64,000 nt of DNA from Anastrepha obliqua (GCF_027943255.1 NC_072895.1:83392001-83456000); one strand, 5' to 3'. Shown: positions 33,711 to 46,073, counted from the stretch's first letter. The notes: generated by a model from the sequence alone, not told the origin. Numbers and translations: made by a program.

Positions 33711-34764
33711 CCGAACAAGTGTCACGAGAGAGTCATAATCACAATCTCAATATCTACACTTTTCGTAGCAATAAAAACAAACCAACTTTTCAAATAAAAA
33801 ATGCCTTTTTATTACCAATATTCAAATTTGAAATTCGGCAATATTTGTGTGGGACCCTCCATAAGTAAAGTGGCATTCTTTGGCTTGAATTAAGTTTGTC
33901 CAAGCTCAGGCAACTACCATAATTTACATGAAAAGATACAAAAGTGCTAGCAAATTGCGAGGGAAATTAATTTCGAGAGTCTTACTGATTTTATTTTTAA
34001 CCAAAAAAACTACTCTTCTGTATATTAAAGGTAAGTTGGCGTTGCGCACTCCACTCCTAGAGGAACTGCCAATAGTCGTACATGCAGTGCCGAAAATGTT
34101 TCAAACTAAATTGTCTTCATCGAATTATTCTCAACACATTCGCACAAATGCGCAAGCTACAAGAGCAATTCCTAAACATTATATGCACCATAAATGAAAT
34201 CTTTTTAAGTAACTAACTCAAGAAAAAACTGTAATTTCCACATCACTTTCTATTTTAACTCAACGAAAGTGCATCAATTTGTATCCCTTTTTGCACCGTT
34301 GCTGCTGCCGACGTCAAAAATCGACCAAGCTTTTAAGCGTAAATTTCGCTCATAATTAAATCAGCTTTTGACAAAAAGGTCCACCAAAAACGATGCGAAC
34401 TGAGCTGAGCAGACAGCCGGAACCTTTGACATCAAAAGCGCGTGCCATTGAAGAAATGAAGTGATATTTCATCAATGTTGTTGGAGTAAAAAAATGAAAT
34501 ATTCGCAATGAAAGGAATGGCTGAAGAAAATTAAAGGTAGGCATGCATAGTGCGAGTCGTGAAGAGTATGATATCTTCATATATACACATATACCTACAT
34601 ACGAGAATATGCGTCAGGTAAGAAAAATAATAATAGGAAAATGAGGGGCGTATGAGTAACTTTTGGTGAAGCTGCTGGCAAGTCATATTGCCGAGTGATT
34701 TATGAGTTGCAGATACTTACATATACGTACATTTGAGTACATAATGGCGCGTACAAACTGTGTT
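33711..34764. other. No gene recognised
   Basis: No domain-bearing frame. An 89-codon plus-strand frame at 33928-34197 has no recognisable features. Confidence 0.35.
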
Positions 34765-35035
34765 AGATATTTAGCCGAGCTTCTCCTGTGTATTGCTTGT
34801 TCTACTACAAATGAAGGGCCCTACGGTTTTATGGCGTCTCCGAGTGGCAAATGATTTTCTTGAGAACGCTTGCATGGCAGAAATGTAGCCCGAGGCTTGC
34901 TATTAGCTGTCAAACAGTAACCTTTACTAGGAAAAACTTTTTCTAGCATTTCCATGCCCACCCGTGAGCACCCAATTCTGCGACAACCGCATTGTAATCA
35001 AGCACAATACCACTCTGCTGCGCCCTTCGCTTATT
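34765..35035 (-). mobile_element. SINE copy, diverged
   Basis: On the minus strand, GTCGCAGAATTGGGTGCTCA replaces the B-box region, followed by CATGGAAATGCTAGAAAAAG, TTCTGCCATGCAAGCG and GGGCCCTTCATTTG, and a tail with GGAGAAGCTCGGC. The order matches the SINE at 7655-7917, with many substitutions, so this is an older copy. Confidence 0.5.
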
Positions 35036-36268
35036 TTTGGGAATTCCATAAGATAACTAAGTACAAGCTAAGTAACAATTCGCTTTAAGTAAATAATCTT
35101 CTCAATTAATAAGAAACTAAATGGTACAAATAAAAGAGGAATTCTCAACCAATTAGCACAAATGATTTTAACGAATTTTCTCAAACTGCTGAGGTAGCAA
35201 AAAAGCACTCAACTTTGATAATAAAATAATAAATTCAATTTCAGAACTTCCAGCAGTCAAGGTCTAGAGTTTTTCGCAAACTTCGAGAGTACATAGAAAT
35301 GCTTTTTTATTGCTTAGTTGGTTAACTATCAAAGGGTGTCTTAATTGAAGTGAAAGCAAAATCTAATTACCGCCAATTGTAGCAGGCAAGCACATTGAAG
35401 TGTGCGAAATTGAAAACTATTTCGATATATGTGTGTATGTATGTATGTGTATGTATGTATGTATAAAGTACCGATTTGTATAAGTAATTCCTTTACTACT
35501 TTGGTACCTTCGTACTTATGGGGCCACCTGAAAGTTGTTAGTTGTCTTTGGACCCGCAAATGGCGATGGATACAAGATAACTTCTGAAAAGTTTTATTTA
35601 TAATCGGATTTGGTTCATAATGAGAATTTCTAAAAGTACTTACTACTTAAATCAAACGACTTTGGAGAATATGGAAATGCTCCCATTCACAATATTCATA
35701 AATTGCCAACAAATGACGTTGAAGCTGGTGACATTTAAGTTTGAAGCATCCATGAGGGTAAAAAAACTATTTTTTTTTTCTTAGAAATTAAAGAATTTGC
35801 TAAAATCGTAGATTGAGTTGTTATTAGTCTAACACGATTTTTATTGTTGTGAATGGGTCAAACCTACGCATTTCTGTAACTTGTGCACTTGTGATGAGAA
35901 AGGAGTGGTAAATACGGTTAGAATTCCTGTATGTAACTCTCAAAGATCCACTGGAATCTTGAACCTCATCGGATGAGCTCTCGGCTCAGGCTCCCACGAG
36001 CGTCGGTGGTTACCACTTAATTAGCCTGAAAGCTTCTCTTAAATACCACCAATCCGCACTCTATCAAGAGATTCATCAATTTTTGTATTATGCTATTCAG
36101 CTCACTGCTGAGCTGACTTGGATCCTATTTGTTCAAGAGGAGCGCACAGAAAGCTAAAGGTCATCAGAATATAATCTACCTAAAGTGTAATATCTTCTTG
36201 CATGGCTATTGGTAAGATAGGAGGGCAGTTCAATAAGTTCTTAGAAAAAGATAAAGGAAGAATTATTC
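35036..36268. other. No gene; TATG microsatellite at about 35425-35464
   Basis: (TATG)n with TGTG interruptions lies at about 35425-35464. Nothing else recognised. Confidence 0.4.
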
Positions 36269-36348
36269 TATCAGGTCAGTCCACAAGTTCGTGCGTTTTT
36301 AAAGGTGGTTTTAAAATTAATAAAAAATATGTTTAAAGTATTTATTAA

Positions 36349-37377
36349 TCTATAATATAAAAATCAACCGCAAAATGTGTTGGTAAGCGCATAACTCAGC
36401 AACGCATGGAACAATCTTAACAACTATTTTTTTAAAATGTTCCTTGAAGCCCAAGGATGGTTTGTACGGCGAGAAAAACACAAATAATTTCCGAAAACGG
36501 CCCTTTTCTTTTTCCCATACAAATATTGCGCGTTCGTGTGTGTGTGTTTTTTTTAATTTTATTTTTTGTTTCGTTGAAGTGGCAAAAAGCATTGAAAGCC
36601 GAAAAGTGTGGGACTTGCCTTTCGACTCACCCACTAAAAACCCACCCCTGCTCCGTTTCCCTCCCACCGCGGGACAACCGTCAAGTATCCCTTGACGGGG
36701 AGGGGAGCGGTATATTGCCTCTTCATGACAAACATTAATAATTAATCTAGAAAACCCATGTTTCTCACATAGCCGATTGTATGTTGCCTGTTCCCGTGTT
36801 GGAAAACCATCAGATTTGTTTGTATATTCACCAGATAATCAAACAAAAAACATTGTATATCATAAAGCTCTACAATAAAAATAAAATAGATTTTTGTTAA
36901 TAATTATGATTCACTTGATTTACAATAAAACGATTACTGAAAATATTTATATACGTTTTATTTCATTATTTTTTATTATATCGCTTATTAATCCTGTGTT
37001 AATAATAATAATAATAAATAATAAATTATCTCTATGTTTTGTCATTGAAGCACCCACTTTATAAATATTTGTCACCTTTAGGTTCCCACTATCCCTTTAG
37101 ATTATTTTTGAATTAGGTTTGAACCTTAAGTTCCTCCTCTGGCAAACATCCCAGTCGGGGTTTTTAGTGGGTCCCAAAAGGGTAGCCAAAGTTCGAGGAA
37201 GCGAAGATACTTAGGTCACCCGAGCTGACCTGTTTCTTTAATTCTCCTGGACAGAACCGTCACCATGATGTTAGGACGGTGTGTGAGGGTCAGCAGAGTA
37301 AAAACGTCTTAAGGTCGAAATATAAACTGCCACATTCAAAATCTATTTGACAGAACGAAATCTGTCGGGTCCGCTAG
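36349..37377 (+). mobile_element. Non-autonomous Helitron nested in a mariner
   Basis: The left end is A|TC (TCTATAATATAAAAATCAAC from 36349) and the right end is CTAG|T (37374-37377 followed by T), the A-T insertion site and TC...CTRR ends of Helitrons. Near the right end a 6-bp stem (GACAGA 37349-37354, TCTGTC 37361-37366) with a 6-base loop lies 7 bases upstream of the CTAG, the expected terminator hairpin. The left 100 bases (GTGTTGGTAAGCGCATAACT) read like a known arthropod Helitron terminus. There is no Rep/helicase gene; short frames inside are not supported. No target duplication is present, as expected. Confidence 0.85.
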
Positions 37378-38418
37378 TCAATAATATATGTTCCTTCATT
37401 ATCTACAATGTCTTCCCAACGTTGAGGCAAATTTTTAATTCACTGTTCAAAAAATTGTTTGTCTTTGGAGCCAAAATACGCTTCGATATCCCTTTTTATA
37501 ACTTCTTTTGAGGAGTAGTTCTTGTTACTCATATGGGATTGAAGTCCACGGAAAAGTTGATAATCACAAGGTGCAATATCCGGAGAGTATGGTGGATGCG
37601 GCATTAGCTCCCATCCGAGCTCGTTCAGCTTGGCTAATGTTTGCCTTGCGGTATGAGGTCTTGCATCGTCGTGGTGAAACAAAACTTTGCGTCTATTCAC
37701 TAAAGACGGTCGATTTTTTTTTAAGTGTCTCATTCAGGTTTGATAGCTGTTGGGAATAATAATCAGCGGTTATCGTCTGGTTTGGTTCCAGAAGTTCATA
37801 ATAAACAATACCGGCCATATTCCACCAAATAGACAGGATAATCTTCTTGCGGTGAAGGCCATCTCTAGGATTCGGTTCTGGTGTTTCATCTTTATCTAAA
37901 CATTGGCGTTTGCGAACAATATTATTGCAAAGGACTCATCTTTCCTCACCAGTAACGACATGGTTCAAAAAACTTTCATTTTCAAGCCGCTGCAGCAGTT
38001 GAGAACACACATTCAATATCTGCTGAAGGTTGGCTAACCAAAGGCTATGCGAAACCCATTTCCCCAGCTTTGAAACCTTTCCCAACTGAACCAGGTGCCT
38101 GTGAACTGTTCTATGCGATGAATTTAACCTCTGAGTTATCATATCGACTGTCAAATTTGGCTCAGCTTCCACGAATTCGAGCAAGGCGTCAGAGTTAAAG
38201 ACTTCAGGACGACCAGCGCGCGGGGCATCCTCCACGTCGCAGTTACCATTTCGGAATTTTGAAAACCACTTTTGAGCAGTCCTTACACTCACGGTATCCT
38301 CTCTGTGAACAGTGTTTATTTCTGCAGCAGCAGTTGTTGCATTTTTCCCACTTTTATAAAAAAAATACAAAATATGCCTCTTATACGCGTTCGAAGATTC
38401 CATTTCATTTTTTAACAA
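37378..38418 (-). pseudogene. Mariner (cecropia-type, DD34D) transposase
   Basis: The frame gives MESSNAYKRHILYFFYKSGK at the N-terminus, a helix-turn-helix region, SVRTAQKWFSKFRNGN and the GKWVSHSL linker. The first catalytic motif reads TGEER followed by TGA (37936-37938), so the aspartate of TGDEKW is Glu and the tryptophan is a stop. Text then continues DKDETPEPNPRDGLHRKKII to ETLKK, where a one-base change in an A run shifts the frame. The rest has HHDDARPHTA and PYSPDIAPCDYQLF (DD34D), then a stop at 37440-37442 and further homologous text. Near 37378 the last codons are split by the Helitron; the GAT codon and TAA stop are restored when it is removed. Confidence 0.85.
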
Positions 38419-38581
38419 CGCGTGCTTCTATCCGCGATTAAAATCACTTGTTGAATGCACAATATATCAAAGAAAATATAAATAGTTCCGTTATATTCCG
38501 TGAATAATTTCTTGTATGCAAAAATCGTACAAAAGTGAAATTATGAGTAAAATACGCACGAACTTATGGACTGACCTGATA

Positions 38582-38957
38582 GATATTTTTAAATTATTTT
38601 TTAACATAAGATAGTAGTCTGGTCAAATACTCATTATTTATAGTTGTTTTTTAGGATTTTTCTTAAGAAAATAAAATGGGATCATTTTGATTTTATAGTA
38701 TGTTATTATTGACATCAAACAGTATACAAAAACAATTTTTTTTTCTTGACATATTTTTTTGTAGTAGTGTGGCACCAAAGTAAGCGTCTTAAAACAAAGT
38801 TACGTGGCTTGTCAACATGATTTGCCATTTTGTTATTTTTCAAAGAAATTTCCCCATTGTAGCACCTGCCAGTATGAAAAGCCTGCAATATAATAATCAG
38901 TTTAACTTTTTTGTTTCAGATGTCCTGAAGAGCCAAAATCCTGTTGACAAGCCACCT
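38582..38957. other. No feature recognised
   Basis: AT-rich spacer with no supported frame. Confidence 0.35.
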
Positions 38958-39052
38958 ATCTTTTTTTCCACAAATGGAGGACTTATAGTTTTTTTTTGCC
39001 ACCTACGAACTACAGATAGGTTTCTATGAGGAGCTTTTCATGGCAGAAATAT
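38958..39052 (-). mobile_element. SINE fragment, body only
   Basis: Minus-strand text TTCTGCCATGAAAAGCTCCT followed by CATAGAAACCTATCTGTAG, GTTCGTAGG and CTCCATTTGTGG matches the central part of the SINE family at 7655-7917. Confidence 0.6.
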
Positions 39053-42000
39053 TTGGTTCAAATACTTAAAATTTAGGCTGGTGTTGTCACTTGCGAAGCA
39101 AATAAATATGGCGAGGCGAACGGTTTGGCGAACGCCCCTAAAATTTGCATTGTGGGTGGCGAATGAACTCATTCGCCGAGATTATGTCGTTGCCGTTTAA
39201 GAAACCTAAATAAGTTCATGCTCTTTTGACATTCGTGTCATTTATGCTTAACAATTTGTGGACTTATACGAACTGAAATTTGAACAGTGGGTTCAAATGT
39301 GTGTAAATGTGTTTAAGGGATCGCGGTGGTCTAGAGCTCGAAAATTTAGGGTATTTTTAAAATAAAAAAATTAAAAACGATATGTAAATTTTTTAGGCTT
39401 TTTATTTAATTTCTTTTACATACAAAAATAGAAACAGAAAAAAAATGTGAATTTAAAAAATGGCACTGAAGTTGGCCCTCCCGAAAAATTGGACTTGGAC
39501 GGTGTTGTCCATTTTGGCTCTTCTATTTATCTGAAACACAAAAAAAAATATGAATTCGTATGACTGTAACTATGTCTCGCTATAAGAATAAAAAAAAAAA
39601 AAACAAAATTGACAAAATGGCGCTGTTTTGAATTTGACACTCTAAAAGTCTGGGTTTTACCAGTTCTTTAATCAAAAAAATACGAAATAATTGAAATAAT
39701 AATATAATATGATTTTAGTGCGGGCCATTGATATTGTGAGCAACGTATTAAAATTTCAGACGATTCGAAAAGAGTCCTTTCGGGATAAATGAGTTTAAAG
39801 TTTGAGGTAGAGGACCGCGCGGACCGCGCGGACCGCTCCCTACCTAGTTAATGGACTGTAGAAGCTATAATATTGGGAATTTCCGCAGTATATTCTTAAG
39901 ATACTATGCTTTCATGACGAACTTTCGACCAAATAATCACGCATTTACATTTGTGCTGGACAAAATTAAGAATAAATTTCATTGCCGCTAGTCATCATCC
40001 AAAACCCCAATGCTAAAATTGTGTTGTGTGCTGAGATTATTGGCTCATGGCAGTTACCAACAAACTATGGCGAATGAATTTCAATTCACAGTTTCGCTAC
40101 TACAGATTTTGGAAAGTGAAATTCGCAGTGCCTCGATAAGCACAGAAATTATCGAACGACAGAAGGAACAAATATTTCCCTAGATCAGGAATACGAAATG
40201 TACGCATATCGATTTATACTCCTACTGCCCTAAAAGACAAACAGTTGATGCTTTGTTGTGGGACGAATTATTGAATAAATCCAAAATCATTTACCTTATA
40301 GTGTTTGTTTACAGTGAACAATTTGGCTTACACGCTTCAATTTCTGCACTTCAAATCATCCTCAACTAATTTGCACCTACATTTATTTTTATTCACGTCC
40401 TTATCTATACACTTGACCCCACCCATTCAACTTATTCGCAATTCATCATCAATTGTAAATTTATATCAGGTAGAACAATTAAATGTATAACCCCGAGCCG
40501 CTTGAAATCAACGCTCATTTACAGCCTTAAGAGCTAAGTATTTGTTGTACTCGGACAATCCTCACTCTCACCGAGCCATGTGAGGCATTAAAAAATGTTC
40601 AACTTGACACACTTCAAACCCATTTCACCTCATAAACAAAGCATGAAATGAAATAAAACTAAAAGCCATCATCGAAACGTTGGCACATAAGTGAGTGAGT
40701 AACAGCGTAAGAGGGGCCAAGCTGAAAGTGAGCTTAATTAAATTTAAATTGTCAAGCAATGCGACAACCACACTCGATATGATGGCCTTCCGAGCCATCG
40801 GCCATGGGCGGACTCAGAGACAAGCCGGCGCTGGAACTGAAACTGAAACTGGAACATTGCCGTATTTCGTGGCTGCACTTCACCTAATTACATTCAATCG
40901 AGAAGTGCTCAGCTTAAGCGTCGCTATTGACCTTAATTTTTATTATGGTCATCCCTTAGACTGTCACGTCGCTGCACCCCCCTAGCTCGATCGGAGATGG
41001 TGTAAATCTAGTGCTTTACTGGCTTTCAGTTATAAGCTTTTATGTAGTTTTGTATTCCTGCTTGTTGTTGTTATTGTTTTGAAGTGTGCGCACTTATGTA
41101 TGTGTGTGTGTGTGTGTGTGTACAAGTTTACACTCGGTCCATCAGCGAACTAATTTCATTAGCAGCAGCTGTGACATTCCCTGTCCCGTCACCGAAACCC
41201 GACAATAATCCCTGCTAACCCATAATCGTCATCGTCACCATCACAAACACCAACGCAAGGGCAGCCAACAAATAGGAAAAAAGCACAACAATAATCAGAA
41301 CAGGCTGTAAAACAACAACAAATACGTTCGCAACTATGACAGCAACAACGATGACACTGCACAGCAATAACAATCAAACAAATTCTACACAATTGCTGGC
41401 CTTTTTGTCCATTTTAGTTGGCGATCAAAAGGATGGACATGAACGGAGGCATGAACAGTGCACGGTGCACCATATCGTGCGGCCCAAGTGTTGGCTGTCA
41501 TGAGGGCAGCATATCTTTATGCTATAGTATTTGTTTGAGTGTGGGTGTCTGGTTGTTTCAGTTTTTATTGCCAACAAATGCCAATGCGCATCAAAGCGGT
41601 CGTACAATTACAACAAAGCGTATTTTATGAAAGCAACAACAATAATAACAACGGCAAATGCGCACTGCCTTTCCAACAACTAAGAAGACTATAATAATAC
41701 CAACAACAGCAACAACAACGACAATGATGCTGAAGCCGTGAAACCAAATATGAACGAGTTCGCTTGGGCGAAGGGAAGTGGTGGCAGATGTGCAGACCAT
41801 TGAAATGGAACCGTAGAGCAGTCATGGCAAACCAATGCAGCGCAATGGCAACAAATTGAAATAAAGTGGAGAAGAAAATGATGCGACAGATAATACACGA
41901 ACAAAAACAATTACATTGAAAATACTTGCAAAGTGAGGCAAGGCACTAAGAAGAAGGCAATTTTTGTTTTTTTAGTTTTAGTAAGGTTTATTCCGAAATA

Positions 42001-42125
42001 TTGTTTTCATTTTTATTAAATGGTTTGTTAGAAATAGTTAATTAGTTTATTTATTGCTTTTTCGAAAAATGTGTTTTAAAAGAAAATCATTTTGCGCATT
42101 TATAGTCCTTTAGCTATCATTGAAA
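39053..42125. other. Gene-poor stretch with microsatellites
   Basis: Contents: a triplicate GGACCGCGC-type run at about 39812-39836, a (TG)n tract at 41100-41121, CAA/AAC-rich text at about 41640-41720. Frames at 41189-41910 on the minus strand are Cys/Leu/Ser low-complexity products of the repeats. No transposon ends found. May include host regulatory or intronic DNA. Confidence 0.4.
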
Positions 42126-42308
42126 GGCAGTATTGGATATGATAATATGGAGCACCACCTACACAACGCTCAGAAAAAGGTATGGAGTATGCTCAGGAGG
42201 ATGGTTCCATGTGTAGAAGTCCACGCATGTGGGGAAAGTTACTGATCGCCATTCATTTGGGAGTGGCCAGGACGATTCTTCTACATATGGTTCAAGCAGC
42301 TCGCAACG

Positions 42309-42346
42309 CACTATGGGCTGGCATCAAGGAAAAGCGGCCATAAATC
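42309..42346 (+). repeat. Left terminal inverted repeat of the Transib-like element
   Basis: Starts CACTATGGGCTGGCATCAAG, preceded by CAACG. It includes a GCGGCCATAAATCG stretch that pairs imperfectly with the right end. Confidence 0.9.
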
Positions 42347-42393
42347 GAAATCAAAACATTTTTTCGTGAAACTTGGTATATAAATGTTTTTGG

Positions 42394-42800
42394 GGTCGCT
42401 GATGTCGAATCTGAAATCAGATTTTAGAAATTCAATATGGCGGATCCAATATGGCGACCGAAAATTTAAAAAATCCATATTTTTATACAAATATTTGCAT
42501 ACATGGGTTTTCGAGGTCGCTGATTTCGAATCTGGACTCAGGATTTAAAAATTCAATATGGCGGATCCAATATGGCGACCGAAATTTTAAAAAATCAATT
42601 TTTTTATACAAATATTTGCATACAGGGGTTTTCGAGGTCGCTGATTTCGAATCTGGACTCAGAATTTAAAAATTCAATATGGCGGATCCAATATGGCGGC
42701 CGAAATTAAAAAAAATCAATTTTTTATACAAATATTTGCATAAAGGGGTTTTCGAGGTCGCTGATTTCGAATCTGGACTCAGAATTTGAAAAATCTTTAT
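42394..42800. repeat. 3.4 tandem copies of a 121-bp unit inside the Transib-like element
   Basis: GGTCGCTGAT starts at 42394, 42515, 42636 and 42756 (spacing 121, 121, 120). Each complete unit contains CAATATGGCGGATCCAATAT and a T-rich plus TTTGCATAC segment. The first copy is more diverged than the others. The final copy is truncated after about 45 bp. The array lies in the 3' region of the element relative to the transposase gene, between its stop and the left terminal repeat. Confidence 0.85.
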
Positions 42801-42924
42801 ACCAAGCGCCTAAGTTGAAAATTCCAGCACTTTCATAAGCCTGTTATTAGCCTGCAAAGTTTGGTGAACATTTGCAGTTTCCAGAGCCTACCACGAGGAG
42901 GTTACAGGTTTAGAAGACTCCACT

Positions 42925-43195
42925 TTTATTTTTTTTTATTTTTTTTAATTTTTTTTTATTTTTTTTTATTTTTTCTTTATTTTTTAAATTTTTTTTTACG
43001 GTTTTTTGGTTTTTTTTTATTAAAACGATTTTTTTTTAAGATTTTTTTATTTTATATTTTTCTTAATTTGAAAATTAAAGATATTTTAGGAAAATAAAAT
43101 TGATTTCAACAGAAAATATTTTTTTTTGCTTTTTTAAGATTTTTTTTTTTAATTTTTTTATATTTTTATATTTTTTTTATGATTTACTTTTTTTT
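42925..43195. other. Poly-T/A-rich tract downstream of the Transib-like transposase
   Basis: Almost uninterrupted runs of T on the plus strand, with TTTTTTATT units. The transposase stop is just beyond at 43217-43219. Could be a decayed poly-A tail or simple repeat expansion. Confidence 0.6.
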
Positions 43196-43216
43196 ATCTC
43201 TTTTGAGGAGTGGCCG

Positions 43217-45250
43217 TTACTCTTCACTTTGCGGAACCTCTGGTAATGCGAGTAATGCAATTACTGCAGATGGAAGAGGCAATTTTTTTCGTTTTTGTAG
43301 TCGTGAACTCAAGCTATGAGACGCTATTAGTGGATCTGAGGAATCCATAGAACGCAAGAACATATCTTGCATTGTAGCTTCTCGACTACATTTCCGACTG
43401 TGCCGCTCACGGTAACACTTATAATTTTTATTGCGGGCTTCAGAAGCTTCTTCTGCAAACATTCCTACAGGTAAAATACTATTTTCTATAATCGCAGAGC
43501 CGTGAATTAATATTTTATGAACCGTCGCAGGCATAAAATACCAATTGTAGTTCGCAACATAAATTCTTGCAGTCTGATGGACCAGTATATTGAATTTATT
43601 AGGATCTATCGGCAGATGGCAGGATAAAGCCATTAATATTATTGAAAAGTTGGTTACTAATTCTGTATTCAACTCTAAACAATTTGCAAAGACTTCTGAA
43701 TTTTGAAAAGCCCGACGAGCTGAATTGCCATCATTACTGTTTCCGCAACCTCTATCCTTGGGCATGTCCACTTTCAATCCCAATTTCTTCCACAAAATAT
43801 CTTGTATTTCTGCTTTTCTGCGCGAATATTCTTTTTTATCAACTTCGTTTGAGACTCTCCACTTTCTTATATTTTTCCTGTATGAAATATTTAAACAGCA
43901 TTCCAAAATTTTAATCCAAGCGTGCAATGGACTTATGCCATGCTGCAGGGAGCCAGTAATTGGTAAGAAAACATCTGTCGCAATATTGGAAAGATCATTG
44001 AATTGTTTTGGTGTCGCGTGGCAAATTGGACATGACTGTGATGATGTTGTGTCAGTAAGTGCATTTAAAACTTTACCATCTATTAGAGTCATATGCAAAG
44101 AAAAATGTAAACGTATACGAAAATGTTGTACCTCAATTTCCAAGCACTCGAGCTTATTAATTTGTTCGTCCATTATTTGCTTTTGTGATTTAATAATTTC
44201 AGTAGTTTCTTTTATCCATTTAAGTGAAATTGGGCGACAAAATTTTTCAGATTGAGAAATAGCGTTGTTCCACAAAATGGTCCCATTTGACGTTACTAAT
44301 CTTAAAGGAATGCATGTACAAGCAAGTAAATTTGTATCAACTTTTTCTACACTTGATTCAGAATAAGGTTGTTTGAATGATGGAAATCCACTGGTTCCAT
44401 CAAACCCCCAAGAAAAAATAAAAACAGCTTCAATGTCGCAAAAATTAGACTTCTGTGCATATAAAAGTACTACTTCTTGCTGCAACTCGGCAATTCTTCT
44501 GGCAGTATGATTTAAAAGCGCTTGAAGATCGCACTTAGCTTCATTCTCATTTATTTGAATGAATTCTTTTAGAGGTCTACATTGCTCTTTAGCTTCCTTT
44601 AATCGATCGTAAGGAGGCCAAACATCAGCTCCGCTTAATTTTGTTGCTAACCTTATATTTGTATAAACTGATTTTGAAAGCCCATTATCGATCAAAAAAG
44701 CCAGAGCTTCTTCAGGAGATTTCACAATAAGTGAAAGCGTGGCTTTACTGGATTGCTTTATTTTCACGCAATACTCTGGGTTTTCTATGATTTTCTTCAA
44801 AACCGAACTTAATTCGCACTCCTGAGACTTTATTGCAGCTTGTCGTGCCGCCAATAATATTTTTAGAGGATCGTTTTCACATTGCTAGCTTATTTTTGCA
44901 ATTGCCCGCCGCTTCGATCGATCTGACATTTTTTCAAATTCAACACATGGGCGACCACGTTTCAAGGAAGAAGAATCGGAACTAGACTTTATTCTTAATT
45001 CTGGAATGAGAAACTGTGAATTAATCCATTCGACATTTTTCTCTGTAAATGATTTATTATTTTTTTTGGTTTTTTTGTATTTAACCTTTCTTTTAGAAAT
45101 AAGAGACGCAACCATCTTAACTAAACGCTTAAGATCCTCAGAATGTACCTTATTTTCTTCAATTAGTAATTTATTTAAAATATATTTTACACCGCTTCCT
45201 TTTTCAGCATCATTGGCATCTAAAATTTCCTTCTTCGTGAATGTCGCCAT
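43217..45250 (-). pseudogene. Transib-like (RAG1-related) transposase with one in-frame TAG
   Basis: A Met at 45250 (context ATAATGGCG) opens a frame that, apart from TAG at 44885-44887, stays open to the stop at 43217-43219: 678 codons in one phase. The N-terminal part is lysine-rich and ends GRPCVEFEKMSDRSKRRAIA. The catalytic core (numbered from the Met, counting the stop as one residue) has D284 in FDGTSG, D391 in LIDGK, C407/C410 in CPIC, H578/H583 in HKILIH, and E600/E601/E604 in AEEASEARNK. The two aspartates are 107 apart and the Cys and His pairs match the zinc-binding spacing of RAG1, as known for Transib transposases. One stop is the only visible lesion. Alternative: stop-codon readthrough or a reverted allele. 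Confidence 0.85.
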
Positions 45251-46073
45251 TATAATGAAACAGCTTTGATTAAATTGCATTTAACAATGAGCCGACCAAC
45301 TAAGTTTCGAATTTTCTGAAATTTATTTTTGATTTAATGCCTACTATGTTGTTAGAAGCAAAATTCTAGACATTTAAAAAAACCTTCCCCCAATCAGAAT
45401 TACGTTCTCCCAACGATTTTTTTAATTTATCATGGCTACTTTGTTACTTTTGTAATGTAAACAAAAAAAACATTTCTATTGGCTGTGTAACGATTTTTTA
45501 AAAATATTTTTAATATATCAAAAATGACTCAAATCTGTCAATTCAGTAAAACGTTATGGGCATTTGAACATAGACACAGTACAAAAGCTGTTCAGAGCGC
45601 ACATACGTTTTTACCGTTATCTCTGAAAATACTAAAAAGCGCACATTTGCGCATTAATAGGTAATAATAGATACTTCAAAGAATATTTTCATATTGAAAT
45701 TTTGTTAATATCATGGAGTGCCAAAAGTTGCCAGCATTCGACGGCTAAAACTTTTTGGTAAAAAACAACATTTTAAGAATAAAATTAATTTTTTTTCGTC
45801 AAGTTCCTTTATTTCAAAGCTTTTTCAGTATAATCTGTGTTGGAATATTCTAACTGAATACAAAAACGTAAAATTTACCAAAAATATTTTGAGCGATATT
45901 CGAATTTCGCACTGTTTTTAACTATATGACCAAGTGCAAAAAAAGCCGAAGTATGAATGGTTATCGCCCTTTAATGGCAAAACTACTAAACGAAATTCTC
46001 TGAAATTTTGCTCATAGCTGCTCTAAAGTGTATAGATATCAAAAATATACTCCATTGGTCCCAGTTCCAAAAC

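Larger units (their letters stand above)
36271..38579 (-). mobile_element. Cecropia-type mariner interrupted by a Helitron
   Basis: The ends are TCAGGTCAGTCCACAAGTTC (36271) and the complement TCAGGTCAGTCCATAAGTTC at the right, 26 of 27 matching bases including GTGCGT, with TA at 36269-36270 and 38580-38581. The span is 2309 bp, too long for a mariner, but it holds a 1029-bp Helitron (36349-37377). Without it the mariner is 1280 bp, the normal size. The transposase lies on the minus strand. Confidence 0.9.

Noticed and set aside
36444..36738. Frames of 80-95 codons within the Helitron
   Set aside because: Overlap each other on both strands, no Rep, helicase or zinc-finger motif; non-autonomous element.
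41189..41910. Overlapping Cys/Leu-rich frames
   Set aside because: Come from CAA and related microsatellites; no domain.
42309..42346. CACTA (CMC) superfamily for the element starting CACTA
   Set aside because: The target duplication is 5 bp (not 2-3 bp) and the transposase shows the RAG1/Transib residue pattern.
42861..43097. 78-codon frame full of Phe and Leu
   Set aside because: Reads the poly-T tract downstream of the Transib-like transposase.
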